Shown here one piece after another: positions 53,372-64,000 of a stretch of DNA of 64,000 nucleotides. Each line of letters opens with the position of its first letter. The stretch's first letter is position 1. The notes under the pieces are model-generated. The model was not told the origin of the DNA, made no database searches, and was given only the letters and a program-made list of their open reading frames with translations. The translations under genes and the position numbers were made by a program. Source of the stretch: Gonatopus flavifemur (taxonomy: Eukaryota > Arthropoda > Insecta > Hymenoptera > Dryinidae); assembly GCA_018340375.1 (NCBI GenBank), contig JAFFJZ010000003.1:4092001-4156000 (forward strand). The letters run 5' to 3'.

Positions 53372-53409
53372 TATATAACGGTTCTCTCCTCTACCTTCTA
53401 TCAGTTTCT
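53372..53409 (+). promoter_or_regulatory. Candidate core promoter: TATA box and initiator
   Basis: TATATAAC at 53372-53379 is followed by the arthropod initiator TCAGTTT at 53401-53407. The distance from the first T of the TATA box to the initiator A (53403) is 31 bp, the spacing expected for a focused promoter. No DPE match is seen at +28. The preceding 200 bp is GC-richer. It faces away from the DIP gene (plus strand), and no downstream coding exon is evident, so it could drive a non-coding RNA or be a coincidence. Confidence 0.25.
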
Positions 53410-53479
53410 TTGTTTGACTTTACGTAAACTCAGTGCTCCTTCTATATACGGCTTCCCCTTTAACTCTTGTACTCTCCAC

Positions 53480-55641
53480 TTTTCCATGGAATAAATAGAA
53501 TCTCTCATGAGGTTCTCTCTAACCCTCTTGGAATCTGATTGAATGAATTTTCATTAATTATCGGTGAATGCGAATTGACAAACTCGATAACAAGTTACGA
53601 GGGACAAGAAAGGAAGAGAAGAAAGTGAATCGAGCATTCGTTTGTGGTACCAAGCTTTGGAATTACTGCTACCACTACTGCTGATCGATGGAATTAACGA
53701 TAGAAGATGACGAGAATAGTTTCATATTTATGAGAGGATTATTTCGATAATTGAATTGGAGAACACTCGAATGTTGTATGGCAAAAATGTCAACGATATT
53801 ATCCGTCACTCTTGAGAAGAGATCTAAAAGATATCTTGAAGAGTTATTGAAAACTTATAGGGCAAGTTGAATGAGTTGAATGAATTTTGGTAATTAAGTT
53901 GAATCAAGGTGAGTTATGAGGATTGAAAATGTGATGATATTCGAGGGAATGTTTCTTTTGTATTCAGGAAAGTAATGTCACCACCACTTTTATGGACAGC
54001 AGCGTTCTTAATTCGAACGCATTAACAAACGCCGCCTCCAAAGAAAGACCTTACCTATCAGTCATCAAGCACTTCGTCCTCCGCAACTGATGAAGCTGCT
54101 CGGTGACAAATGATGTTTCTTGGTAAAGGATTTTTTGCAGTCTCAGAAAGAAGAGCTGCAATTCTGAGATAAGAAATTCCCAGATGTTTCCAGAAGATGG
54201 TTTTCGATCAATTGAGTGCAAAGTCGACCGTTTTCGAATCATCCTAAAGCAACAATCGAACAATCCCGTGATCACTCGCACATTGCACGTAATTGTCGAA
54301 TGTTTGGAAAATCCAGAACCGAAAAAATAGATACTCATTGTATTTTGCATTCTATTTCACCATTAAAATCGATCATTCGAAATCCGCCACGCGATTGTTA
54401 AATTTTCTAACGAAAAAGCACAATAACATGGAACATTTTTCCATCGCAAACGAGAGAGATCAAAATAAAACGATATATTTGACGAATTCATTATAAATTT
54501 GAATATTCGACTGCGAATACAGCTTCACCAATAGCCACACGAATACACAACGGACATTCGTATGATTTTTCATGATTGGGACGTTGAATTTTTCAACTTG
54601 ATCGTATGTTACCGCAATGAAATACCTCGTGGCGGGGATGGTGGTAGTGGAAAAGGATATAAAAAATGTTTCTGGCAACTAGTGGTGCGAGAAAATGGTT
54701 AAAGCTCGCGATCAACGAACTTTAATTTACTGCCAGAATTTTGGTACGGGTCGCGAGTTGAACGATGTTTGCGCAGAGTACAGAGATCGAACACGGAGAA
54801 ACAACATTGGAAAATTCTCGCGATTGTGGTAAACGCGTACAATACATTAATAACTCGACGTTTGAAAAAACAAAAAAAACCAGAAAAAACATCAAGTATC
54901 ATCTTTTTGAGGGAATTAGAAAAATGTTATCTCCCTCTCTCGATAAATTCGATGTCTACTCTTCGTGAATAATTTCCAATACACGTCACTTCACGTATAC
55001 ACCATGTCGTTGATAAATATAAATATATACGAAGAAAGCTCGCAGTGATGGGATTTTTCAAAACTGTCGACATCATGTTTCAAGCCATCAAACGCAAGAA
55101 CCGGAGAATTCAATTGAAAATATAGTAAAGGTCAGGGAAGAATGAATTGATCGAAAAATCATATACCGTTACCGCTATTGCTGTTACTTGTACTACTACT
55201 ACTTTGCAGCCTTTACTCACAGCTAGATTTGATTTGAAAAATTTCAAACAATTCCAAATTCATTTTTCCAAGACACGCGAGATTTTTCATCGTTCTGTGT
55301 TCAGAAAATTTACATATTTGATTGAATGGAAAAAATTCTGATTTCGATGAAGTTCCAAAGGTGGATGAGAATTGAATCGATATATATATATTTATATAAA
55401 TATACAGAGGAACAAAAATACGTTCTATATGAAAACGGAAAAGAAAAATGGATGTGTGCTTTCATAGAAAATGTGACACAATGTCATATAAACGTATGAT
55501 GAATCGGAGAATATTTTTGATGTATCTATCGATCATAATTAACGTGAGATGAAGGATGAAGAAGGTACAGAATGGGCGGGAGGTAATATCGAAATGTTGT
55601 CGAAGACTCGGTTAACACGTGTACAAAGTTTGACGGATTAC
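53480..55641. other. Intronic stretch beside exon A, no gene recognised
   Basis: The first part of the giant intron in transcription order. ORFs at 54051-54350 minus and 54765-54972 plus have no recognisable product. A TA-rich run lies at 55380-55402. I see nothing else supported. Confidence 0.4.
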
Positions 55642-55739
55642 CTTGTAAGAGCCAAGGTCTGTGACGACGCAGGTGAGTACAGCTTCCCTTCCCACTGGGA
55701 CTGTCACGTTTGATATTGGCACCTTGAAGGTCGGTCCTT
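55642..55739 (-). CDS. DIP-family Ig cell-adhesion protein, exon A (start of Ig domain 1)
   Basis: Coding exon for the N-terminal half of the first immunoglobulin domain of a Dpr-interacting-protein (DIP) family protein. DIPs are neuronal surface receptors that bind Dpr Ig proteins in synaptic partner matching. Seen in sequence: the acceptor TTTCAG lies just before 55739 and the donor AAG|GTAATC ends the exon at 55642. The exon is 98 nt, with two bases completing a split codon and then 32 codons. The peptide contains PISNVTVPVGREAVLTCVV and ends in GSYK, the typical A-B strand of DIP Ig1, with the B-strand cysteine in LTC and an N-glycosylation sequon NVT. The exon enters in phase 1 and leaves in phase 0, which fits exon B exactly. 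It carries no start codon, so the signal-peptide exon must lie further right. The family assignment rests on remembered motifs; the paralogue is not resolved, and lachesin or other IgLON-like genes are less likely. Confidence 0.88.
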
Positions 55740-55970
55740 CTGAAACATAAGAAGCGGTGAATTCCTTAAGTGAAGTGTTAACCATGTTCTCTGTTTATCC
55801 AAGGATTTTGCGTGCAAGGGGAAATTCCTTAGTGGGGAGGAGTTTCATCGGATAGGAGTGGCGGAAGTTTCAAATTTCAAGGAGGTTTTTATATTCGAAT
55901 GTTCTCCAAAGGAGATAAAACATACAAAATTCAATTTTACATGAATTATGTTGATGTTTCCACAGTAGCA
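55740..55970 (-). other. Sequence upstream of exon A (intron, acceptor side)
   Basis: Exon A has a consensus acceptor and starts mid-codon, so a further intron must begin upstream of it. No signal-peptide exon was recognised here or in the remaining 8 kb to the right. Confidence 0.6.
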
Positions 55971-55979
55971 TTGACAGCT

Positions 55980-56520
55980 TTCAACGAACTCTCAATGTTC
56001 TGCCCAGGTCTAGGGCCTAGCTTGGTTGCCAACCTTGGTACCAAACTAGATTATTGTCCGGAATGATAACAATGTTCAATGCTTGGTATCCAAGTTTGGT
56101 TCAATGTTAAAATTCAATATTGGTTCTTTGTTTAATATACGATACTAATTTGAGCTGAATGAGTAGGATAGATTTTTCATAGGCATCCATTGAACATTCA
56201 CATTTGAGTAATTGCCAACAATGTTATCAAGCTAGGTCAATGTTTAGGATGATAATAACGTTCTCTGCTTAGCACTAGCTACTGATGCTCAAGACGCTAT
56301 CAAGGTTTGGTTAGCTATGACGGGCCAAGCATTGTCGAGGCTTGGTTGACAAAAATTAAATCAAACACGACAAAATATGCTTGGTCCTAACATTGGTGTC
56401 CAAGACTCCATCAACGCTTAGTCAGCTATAGCGGGCCACTTATCGGCTAAGGCCAGGCTAACCAGGCTTGGCATACCAAGCTTGATGCCAATTGGAGTGT
56501 TTGAACCCTGCACTCACTTT
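55980..56520. repeat. Degenerate repeat block rich in GCTTGG / CCAAGC
   Basis: Contains a diverged tandem duplication of about 111 bp. One unit includes CAAGACGCTATCAAGGTTTG and TTAGCTATGACGGGCCAAGC (56290 onward); the next includes CAAGACTCCATCAACGCTTA and GTCAGCTATAGCGGGCCACT (56401 onward). The left part has related words in both orientations (CTAGCTTGGTTGCCAACC, CCAAGCTTGATGCCAATTGG). Similar words at 19.03-19.1 kb suggest a dispersed family. Confidence 0.6.
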
Positions 56521-58600
56521 TGAATCACTCAAAACTGTGTAAATATGTCAATAACTCAGATCAAGTGTCTCATAATCAAACATTTCATCCATTTTATGGG
56601 TACATTTACACATTTTTGTTGAACCTTTCACAAAGTGACTACGACTAAAGATTTAAACATTCTAATGGCGTGAAAATCACACACATGTTAGAGTTCCAAG
56701 AATTTGTGGAAGAAATCGTTCTACAGAAGTACATGGAAGATCAGGAACGTGATTCAAAGATGCCTTCAGGCACTCACTCCACATCACTTGATTGATGCTC
56801 CTCATCTCCAACTTACAGTGATTTGAACTTTTTCACAATTCCAGACAATCATGAATCTGATTTTCAAATCGTTGTAACTTGGAAACGAGAAACCGTAGAG
56901 AAATTCAATTCCTTTTAAATACTTCACTCGGTTGCGCTCAATCGAATGGCTGGATCTACAGAAAATAACTTGAAAACTTCGCACCGCAGAAGTCGGGTCT
57001 CAAGTCAAACACAGAGAAAATCGTGTTGTTTTTACTTCTACAACACTTGCGATCTCATTGTGTATGTATTTGCATCTTCGCCAGCGTCATAAAAATCAAT
57101 ATCGAAGAAACGAATGGAAAATTTGATCGTTTGGAATGAAAGTTCAGTCTATTCGGGGGAAGTTTAGAGAACTGTTGATTGGTTAGTTGAGATGCGGAGA
57201 TTGAATATGATAAGAGAGAATTAATTACAATTGATGAAAGTTGATACGAGTAGAATTGACTTTTTTTTCTTTGCATTATTCCTCAAATTCAACCATTATT
57301 ATGTATATTTTAGCGCTATACTATGAAGATGGAAAATTAATGTAAATTAAATATTTGCGAAGAAAAAATTCACTGAATTTTCTCAATGAATGTGAAATAT
57401 AATATACGATACATCACGTGAACTCGACAACCTTCTGCGAACTTCATTTTTTAAGTTCAATTTCTTCTTTCTTTATCGACCATGTTTATCTTTCTTTGTT
57501 CATTTTTCTCTTTCCATTTCAACCTCTTGTTTTCATTATTTTCCCTCTTCCTCTTGTAATTCCCTTCATTCTTTACATTATTTTACACTTTGCGCATGGT
57601 GATAATTTATTTTCTTTCTTTTAGGATCTTTTTTCACTTTTTCATGGCCCTCGTCGTGGTTATCTCTTTCTTATGAGTTTCTAGTTCTTGTTCACTTTAC
57701 GTCACATTAATGTTTGTCGTAGCAACTTGCAACCACGACGCATGGGATTTTTGTATCTCTTTAACTCTCTCTCTGTCTCTGAAACATCATCATCGTATCA
57801 TCATTATCACTTGTTTTCATTATCCTTGAAGTTTTCCTGCATTGTATTCCTCACAGCTTTTTCCTTTCCCTTCGCTTTTTAATCTTCAATTTTTGAGAAT
57901 TCGATAAATTATCGATGAACCGATAGATTTTTCCCTTCGCTTTAGGAAAGATTTATGAGGGTGAATTAAAACCTTTTGGTAAATCAGTAAATCTTCATTG
58001 ATGAAAGAGTCGAGAATCTGTCAGTTAGCCTTCAGATCTCATTAGCTGGATCAGTTTCATTATTTGAATCAACCATTAAGAATTTTTCAGTGTTTTGTTT
58101 CAATTTCATTTGAACAAATTTTTGATTTTCGTATATCGAATCATTCCTGTTCCAAGCTATCATCTTTGTGGAATGAAATTCACTTCGAACAAATCTTTTA
58201 TAAACTTTTTTATAGGGCAAATCTCAGTGTTGAAGAGTCAGAAACCGAAAACTTCCATAACAAAGTGCTGATTCCACACCTCCGGTTCATGTTTCCAAGT
58301 GCATCTCTGTGAACATAGCGATCCATCAAAACTTCATGAGATTATTATTCTTCGAAGATACCAACAGCGATTGCCGTAATTTTTTAAAAGAAAGAAATCA
58401 GTGGAATTTTGTCCCATTCTTTATCTTTATAACAACGCATCCGTTACGAATCCGAGTAATTTTCATTGAAATGAAATGAGAAGTGAAGACGCTTGTCCGT
58501 TTCTTTTCTCTAATCATTAGATAAGTAGAGACGTGTTTCGTGATTTTGAATAGATCCAATTATCTCGATCCCAAAGCACCAGGTATGGATGATAAAAAAG
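56521..58600. other. Stretch upstream of exon A, no gene recognised
   Basis: AT-rich. A pyrimidine-rich block at 57440-57660 (TTTC, CTTT words) gives hydrophobic-looking plus-strand ORFs (57418-57624, 57688-57882) that are composition artefacts. Confidence 0.4.
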
Positions 58601-58891
58601 TAAGATGAGCTATCTAGTCTCCCCTCGCTTAGTATTCAATGAACGTTCACACCCACGGATAACAAAATTTCGTACAACCCCGGGAGAGTTATCAAGTATT
58701 CTAAACATCTCTCGTGTACATTGCATAATCTACTCGTATAATATCTTCTTAGCGTTTGATCTAATTCCTTATTATTTCGGATTTAGTAATTCAACAATTT
58801 CATCCAAGTTTCATTTCATATTTTTCCTTTCCCTTTGTCATTCCCTGGTGGTCTCTTGGTATTCGGTGGATCCGAATTTGAAAAATTGCAG

Positions 58892-59028
58892 AAGTACCGA
58901 ATATGACGATGAAAAAATGCTGCCGGGGCTAACGAGATTGCTGCCACCACAAGAAATTTGCTACTCCAGCACAATTAGATTCCGCTGTCACAACGAATTT
59001 CTTTTTCCTCCGTGTAAACAGAATGAGA
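58892..59028 (+). CDS. Candidate plus-strand exon of an unknown cysteine-rich protein
   Basis: Part of the longest ORF in the window (58605-59210, 201 codons). The acceptor ATTGCAG lies before 58892 and the donor AGA|GTAAGT after 59028. The 137-nt segment between them has a GC-rich third-position pattern (CTG, CCG, GGG, ACG, CTG codons) unlike its AT-rich surroundings. The translated piece includes STEYDDEKMLPGLTRLLPPQ, then EICYSSTIRFRCHNEFLFPP and CKQNE. The spacing of the cysteines with IRFRC faintly recalls a sushi/CCP domain, but the glycine and tryptophan landmarks are not visible, so no family is claimed. Possible next exons begin at the acceptors near 59348 or 59391; both give short cysteine-containing tails ending in stops. 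If real, it belongs to a gene on the opposite strand, nested in or next to the upstream part of the DIP gene. It may equally be chance. Confidence 0.3.
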
Positions 59029-59210
59029 GTAAGTTTTACTTTTCACTGTGTATTATTTCATTCCAAGTTGTACAACTGAAGTATCAAATCAGATGTGAAA
59101 TTTCTCCGTTAGTGAAATTGATGGTAGTTCTAGTCATCAATTTATTGTTGATTAAAAATCGAATGTCACAGTGGACAAAATGTTTTATCCAACCGATGAT
59201 GAAACTGTAA

Positions 59211-61800
59211 TTTTCAGGAATAGATAGCTGATTTCCCTTCACCATTAGCCATTTTTCAAGTTAATGATTGTTATCGTTCGATTAACTTACTGAAAGAACT
59301 CTTTTCATCTTACGACGACAAATGATTGCTGAAATCCCACTTTCCAGAAGATCTCAGGTGCTGTAATACGTTTTCCTCCATCTTCTCCAGTGAAATTTAT
59401 AAAAATGGTCGTCTCTTGCTCCGATAATTACAATGTGGTTATCTCCATTGCAACCTGCAGCATCCAATTGTTCTTCAGTTACCCAGACTGATCATAAAAT
59501 CGAAGAAAAGTGGCGACAAGATATTAGTTTATATCATCTCGCTCAAATTATGTTCAGTCGTTTCAGGAAAATTGAAATTTCAGTAGAGATGGTATGTTAT
59601 TCGAACAATGCAGAAGAGGAAAATACAGGTATTATCTTACATTCGGGAAATAGGGAAACCCGCATTGCACTAGACGAAAATCGATTTCAGAGAAATTGAA
59701 TTTCTTGTTTATTTATTCATTTTTTCAGACAAAGTAAACTACTTTCCTTAATAGAACATCACTGAGTTATTTGCATGGAGAATTTAATGTATGTATGTGT
59801 AAATTTGTCAATTTCTAGAACTTCACTCGTGTACTGTGATTTTCAATGTAAATATCACAGATTAGTATTCTCATTTCATGGAAGAAAGTATTCTGAAGAG
59901 TCACGGTGTATTCAACAATGAGTATTTGAAGTGATGAATCGATTGAATCACATAGAAAAATCTGCTTCCCGTAATTACAACGCGTAGTTGATTTTGGCTT
60001 GAATATAGTCACCACAACTGGATTCATGGTATTTCATCTTGCTTCTTGTCGTTGTTCCCTCTTCATCATAAATCAATTTGTATAGTCACTGCAAACATAA
60101 ATCCTTTACCTTGCGAGTATAGTTTTCGTAATCGTGTTGTTTTCTCCCCATTCTACTCTTGACAATTGAATTAAGAATATGAATTAATTGCGAAGAATTC
60201 TTTATTATATATTTTGAAACTCGATACTGCTTCAACAACTGCTGAACAAACATGTATGTTTTGAATTGTCTGTTCAAAATTCTTGACATTACAGATTTCC
60301 CTTCCGATCCTGACAATACGACATGTCTCCTGTTCGCAAGTTTTGTTGTTGCCTAAATCTGACAGAGAATTTTAATACATTCAATGAGCATTTATCACGT
60401 AAACGTCAGAGATTGCGTACAAGTTCGATGAAGTATCTGGACATCATTTAATGCACAAATTTAATACTTAATTCATAATTTTTCTAGGACAAATTGACTT
60501 ATTTACTAAATCCAATCAATCATGTGAAAACTCGAACATTCGAGATATCTTGAAATTCTAGATTCTTATTCTCAATCGTAAAACTTCAGTGCTTCCATCG
60601 CTCAAGGTCTTCACGTTTATGTGCTCAATAAAATCATTTTCAGTTGACGAATTATAGTGTCACGGTATAATTTCTCGAATTTGAGATGCATATCATGCTC
60701 GGAATGCGCTGCATCAAATTCTCTTGTGTTTGTCAAATAAATTCCTTCATTAGAATCCTTGTTTTCGTTAAGATATACTGCAATTCAAGGATACCGAGTT
60801 ATTTCTTAGACGAGTTTAAATGAATACGAGAAGGAAAATGAAATTGTCAACTGAAAGAAGTTTTAATTGCGTCAACCATAGCATGCGCTTGGATACACAA
60901 TGAATATAATGCGATAATTTTGTCAACTATACTCGGAGTTGCATTAAGCAGCTTGTAATTTCGGTTTGTTTTATTGTCTCAACGGAGGAAGATACGATTC
61001 TCTTCTGAATACAATTGGTTCATGGCGGAGTTATATTTCCAAAGTTTATACCTTTTTGAGTTCAAGTTCTGACAAAGTTCGTCAGAAGTTCCATAAAGAG
61101 TCATTGGGTCATGATTTTGAAAAATGGAACTAGAAAACACAATTCAAAACTGTTTCTTAGTTTTTTAATAAAAAATAATCGAGAAACGTTGAGGTTCAGA
61201 AAATGGATTTTCACGGTAAGTCACGGATACTATTGGAATTTAAAACGTAGTGAAATTTCGCTGTTCGGCATTTTGAATTTGAACCACGTTGGTTCCTTTT
61301 CACTCTTCCATATTTTGAAGTCAAAATTCATGTTCAAAACCTAACCTTTTCTGGTTCGATGAAAAATCAAGAAAACCTTTCAAATTTTTATAAAAGTTAT
61401 TATATTTTCGAGTTCTATTTTTCACTGGATAGGAGATTCATATCGTTGGGTGAAAAATAAATTTTCCACCTCAGTTTGAATTATATCCAATTACATTGGG
61501 CAAATACCCAAGGCAATGTGTAATCACAAGTATCCGAATATTCATTCGCTGAATATTTACCGAATAAACATTTATTTGATGCATATCAATATATATTTGC
61601 TAGGATCGTCCGCAAATATATCGATTGATTCATGTTATGCACACAATACTCAGATTGGATGGTTGGTACACAATAATCTCTGAAAATTCTTCGAAGCAAC
61701 GAAGTTGGAGCTAATGTTGAACTATTGAAGAGATATTCGAAAAACAGGAAAACATTCTCCAATTGTTTGAGATACGATATCAAAGGCATTCCAGTGACAA
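59211..61800. other. Stretch with short ORFs, no gene recognised
   Basis: Includes 59433-59699 plus (88 codons), which has a donor-like CAG|GTATTA inside it, and other chance-length ORFs. No repeats or domains recognised. Confidence 0.35.
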
Positions 61801-62329
61801 TATACAGGGTGCATAGGGTGTTCCAGAAAACATCACGCGACTTTCAAAGGATGAGACACGTTCTCTTTTGGAGGAGGCTGTGAAATGTTTAGGTTATTCC
61901 GTTTATATCTTCAAAATTGGGCATATGTCAATATTTTACTGAGGGAAAAAGTGTCTTACATGCATTCCCTATTTTGAATAAGGTCCTGATCAGGTCTGAA
62001 TCCGGAAACCGTGAATAAAGGGACTTATCTAACTCGTTCGAAACAGGGGAAATCGTATAACGGCGTCTGATGAGGAACTGATAGAAAATCATGCATACCT
62101 CGTCAGGTCCTGGTATTTTTCCATCTAAGATTTCTACTGGGAATGAATCATCCCTCGAGAGAGGTTTCATGTATTCTGGAACAATCATAATGGAAAGTAG
62201 CGTAGGACTGGTTTCATTATGACAACATGTCCAATTATATGGATCGACATTTTTTGTGTTTTCACACTTCGTTCGAGTTGCTGAGAAATATTCTTTGAAG
62301 AATAGTCTGTAATGTTTCTGTCCCATCAT
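61801..62329 (-). other. Possible repeat end plus unassigned 133-codon ORF
   Basis: The sequence TACAGGGTGCATAGGGTGTT near 61803 resembles ends of dispersed insect repeats. The minus-strand ORF 61928-62329 (133 codons) next to it has a balanced composition with DGKIPGPDE and DSDLIRTLF segments. The KIPGPDE string superficially recalls the linker motif before non-LTR reverse transcriptase, but no other RT motif follows. Unknown; possibly a transposon remnant. Confidence 0.2.
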
Positions 62330-64000
62330 TTCAAAGTATATAAGAAAGGTTACGCTAGATCAGAAAGTTTCTATAACAAAATATTAATTAATCTGTCAAT
62401 AATATTAAACTCACTTCGTTTTAATCTTCTGAAACTTGCTAGAAAAACGAACATCGTCATCCATGAAAATATTTGCAAATATTAATTATATACTACGAAG
62501 AACCTCTTTTTTGACCCCGCAAAGCACAAGATTTCTTTCCACGTTCTTTTGTTGGGCGCATAATTCTTAGTTGAACTTATCCAAGACTGTTTTATCTCAG
62601 CCACGTCATGAGAGTTGACAGTTTTCAATTTGTGGATACTTCTTCCAACTTTTCTCAATTTAGTTTCATTTGAGAGAAGTAATTCAAGATTCACGAGAAA
62701 AACAAACGACGAAAAAAAGAGCAGCGAATCACATAATTACAGAATCTTTTTCTCGTTCAGGGAATCGCTTCTCGATCAGTCATCGTTCATTACTCCCCAC
62801 GTCAGTTGAGAATCTCTGACACCTCAACGCGCTCTCATTTCTCTCGGTTGTTTGATACAGTCATGATCTAAATGAAATATCACACGGTATTCTCGAGATT
62901 GTTGAGCATTTTCAAGCTCTTTGCTTTCTGGGGAAGCTCTTTGCGATTCCAGAAAGTAAGTAAGAGACTTCTACAGTAAATTGCTGGTTTAAATGAGGAA
63001 AAAGTACATAACTTCTTCTTACTCGGTTGTATGTATATACATATATATATATATATATATTTATCGACCGGCGCAATTTATTTTTATCCTTTCTCTTTTC
63101 CGCGCGGTTATGGGAATCGTTATCTTACGTGAGAAATATGACTGAGTGCTGTTTACTTTTGATTTGTAATTTAAATGGAACTCTACGTTGCGGCCATTGT
63201 TGAATATTCTTTCGCGAAATGGAAAGCATTAAATATTCTTACGACTTCCAGAGACCATTTGTTAATCCAAGTTTCCCCGATGTTTTGCGTTTTGCGGGTT
63301 GCAAGAGTACCGTAATAAAATAATACAGTAACGTTGAAGAATTTTTTACCGAAGAATATCGAGATACACGACGACGTCTTATTTCATACGACTCATTACC
63401 TCGAATATTTTTCATAAGACATGAAACGTTATTATTGTATTGCTTTGAGGAATAAGAACACGACTGGTGTGGCAGGGGTGGCGGAATGTATAGGTGTGTG
63501 AATAGATTTATACGTTCGCTTAAATCAGAATTTGCCGATCATTTGTCATTCTCTCTCTCACTGTACTCCGACGATCGTGCTTCCGATTCGACAGATGTGG
63601 ATTAATCATCGGAAATAGTCAATGCGAATACTCTCTCGCGTCTCCCGAAATCAATATATTATCCTCCCAACTATTTCCTTCGATTTTCCTCCGTGGTACG
63701 ACAATTTGTAACGCATAGTACGACTGGTGTCATCGAAATATCGAGGACTCAAATCTTGTTCCCGTTGACAATTGAATTCCTGATTCTTTGCTCGGAATGC
63801 AAATTTGGAAAACGTTTCTAATTGTTGAGAATTCAAATTGAAAACAACAGTTGCAGTTGTGGAGAATTCTGATCGGTTGGAATGGCCGGTCGACGCATAG
63901 GCGATGATCGTATTACGTTTATAATGTGTTTGGCGCGATCGTTACGTCACGCGCTGCGTGAGTTCATTTACACTCTCCTAACAGGTTGTTTACTGATTTG
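62330..64000. other. Right-hand flank, no gene recognised
   Basis: AT-rich DNA with a TA microsatellite near 63.04 kb and a CpG-richer end (63.88-63.96 kb) that contains TTACGTCACGCGC, a CREB/ATF-like word. The signal-peptide exon of the DIP gene may lie beyond the end. Confidence 0.35.
63033..63061. repeat. TA microsatellite
   Basis: Alternating TA run after GTATATACA. Confidence 0.9.

Larger units (their letters stand above)
9006..55641 (-). other. Giant intron splitting Ig domain 1 (46.6 kb)
   Basis: Begins with GTAATC next to exon A and ends with ATTACAG next to exon B, phase 0. It separates the B and C strands of Ig1. It contains the transposable-element remains, foldback elements, microsatellites and CpG-richer islets listed separately. 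No additional DIP-like exon was found inside it on the minus strand. Confidence 0.85.
4866..55739 (-). other. Visible span of the DIP-family gene (open at both ends)
   Basis: Three minus-strand exons (55642-55739, 8798-9005, 4866-5024) join in frame through phase-0 and phase-1 introns to give about 155 residues from Ig1 through half of Ig2. Five of the six splice sites read here are near consensus; the exon A donor GTAATC is weaker. The 5' part (promoter, leader, signal-peptide exon) and the 3' part (end of Ig2, Ig3, membrane anchor, 3' UTR) are missing. Very long introns early in the gene are common for insect neuronal Ig receptors and often carry cell-type enhancers; that role is inferred for this locus. 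Confidence 0.85.

Noticed and set aside
57418..57882. Hydrophobic plus-strand ORFs that look like membrane segments
   Set aside because: They arise from a pyrimidine-rich tract; hydrophobicity follows base composition.

Overview
This window is AT-rich eukaryotic DNA, almost certainly from an insect. The evidence is three short, widely spaced minus-strand exons with consensus GT-AG splice sites that encode consecutive pieces of an immunoglobulin-domain protein of the insect DIP (Dpr-interacting protein) family. Arthropod-style non-LTR retrotransposon remains and many short palindromic (MITE-like) elements support this. I see no bacterial operons, rRNA, convincing tRNA or CRISPR. A hymenopteran is a reasonable guess, but the sequence does not prove the order.

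The backbone is one large gene read right to left. Exon A (55642-55739) carries the start of Ig domain 1. A 46.6-kb intron follows (9006-55641), then exon B (8798-9005) with the rest of Ig1, a 3.8-kb intron (5025-8797), and exon C (4866-5024) with the first part of Ig domain 2. The splice phases (1 into A, 0 from A to B, 1 from B to C, 1 out of C) join in frame with no stop, giving about 155 residues with the hallmark DIP motifs. Signal-peptide exons should lie upstream, beyond or near the right end. The rest of Ig2, Ig3 and the membrane-anchor exons should lie off the left end. Most of the window is therefore intron, and most ORFs longer than 60 codons look like chance.

The large intron holds a decayed, internally deleted non-LTR retrotransposon (about 15.6-16.7 kb, minus strand, with endonuclease and reverse-transcriptase remnants). 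It also holds at least three families of foldback elements: family 1 at 20.9 and 39.8 kb, family 2 at 11.8, 19.9 and 27.8 kb, family 3 at 27.4 kb. Single foldback elements lie at 12.3, 22.4, 38.1, 38.3, 41.3 and 50.0 kb. A repeat-rich block lies at 56.0-56.5 kb, and microsatellites are scattered throughout. A few CpG- and GC-richer islets (15.1, 31.6-31.8, 48.5-48.8, 53.2-53.4 kb) stand out and are candidate regulatory DNA. One has a TATA box and an arthropod-type initiator spaced as in a core promoter.

The main open question is a plus-strand cysteine-rich exon candidate at 58892-59028, inside the longest ORF of the window. It may belong to a nested or neighbouring gene. I did not find a clear new biological system here. 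The most informative content is the architecture of the DIP gene and the palindromic elements in its intron.
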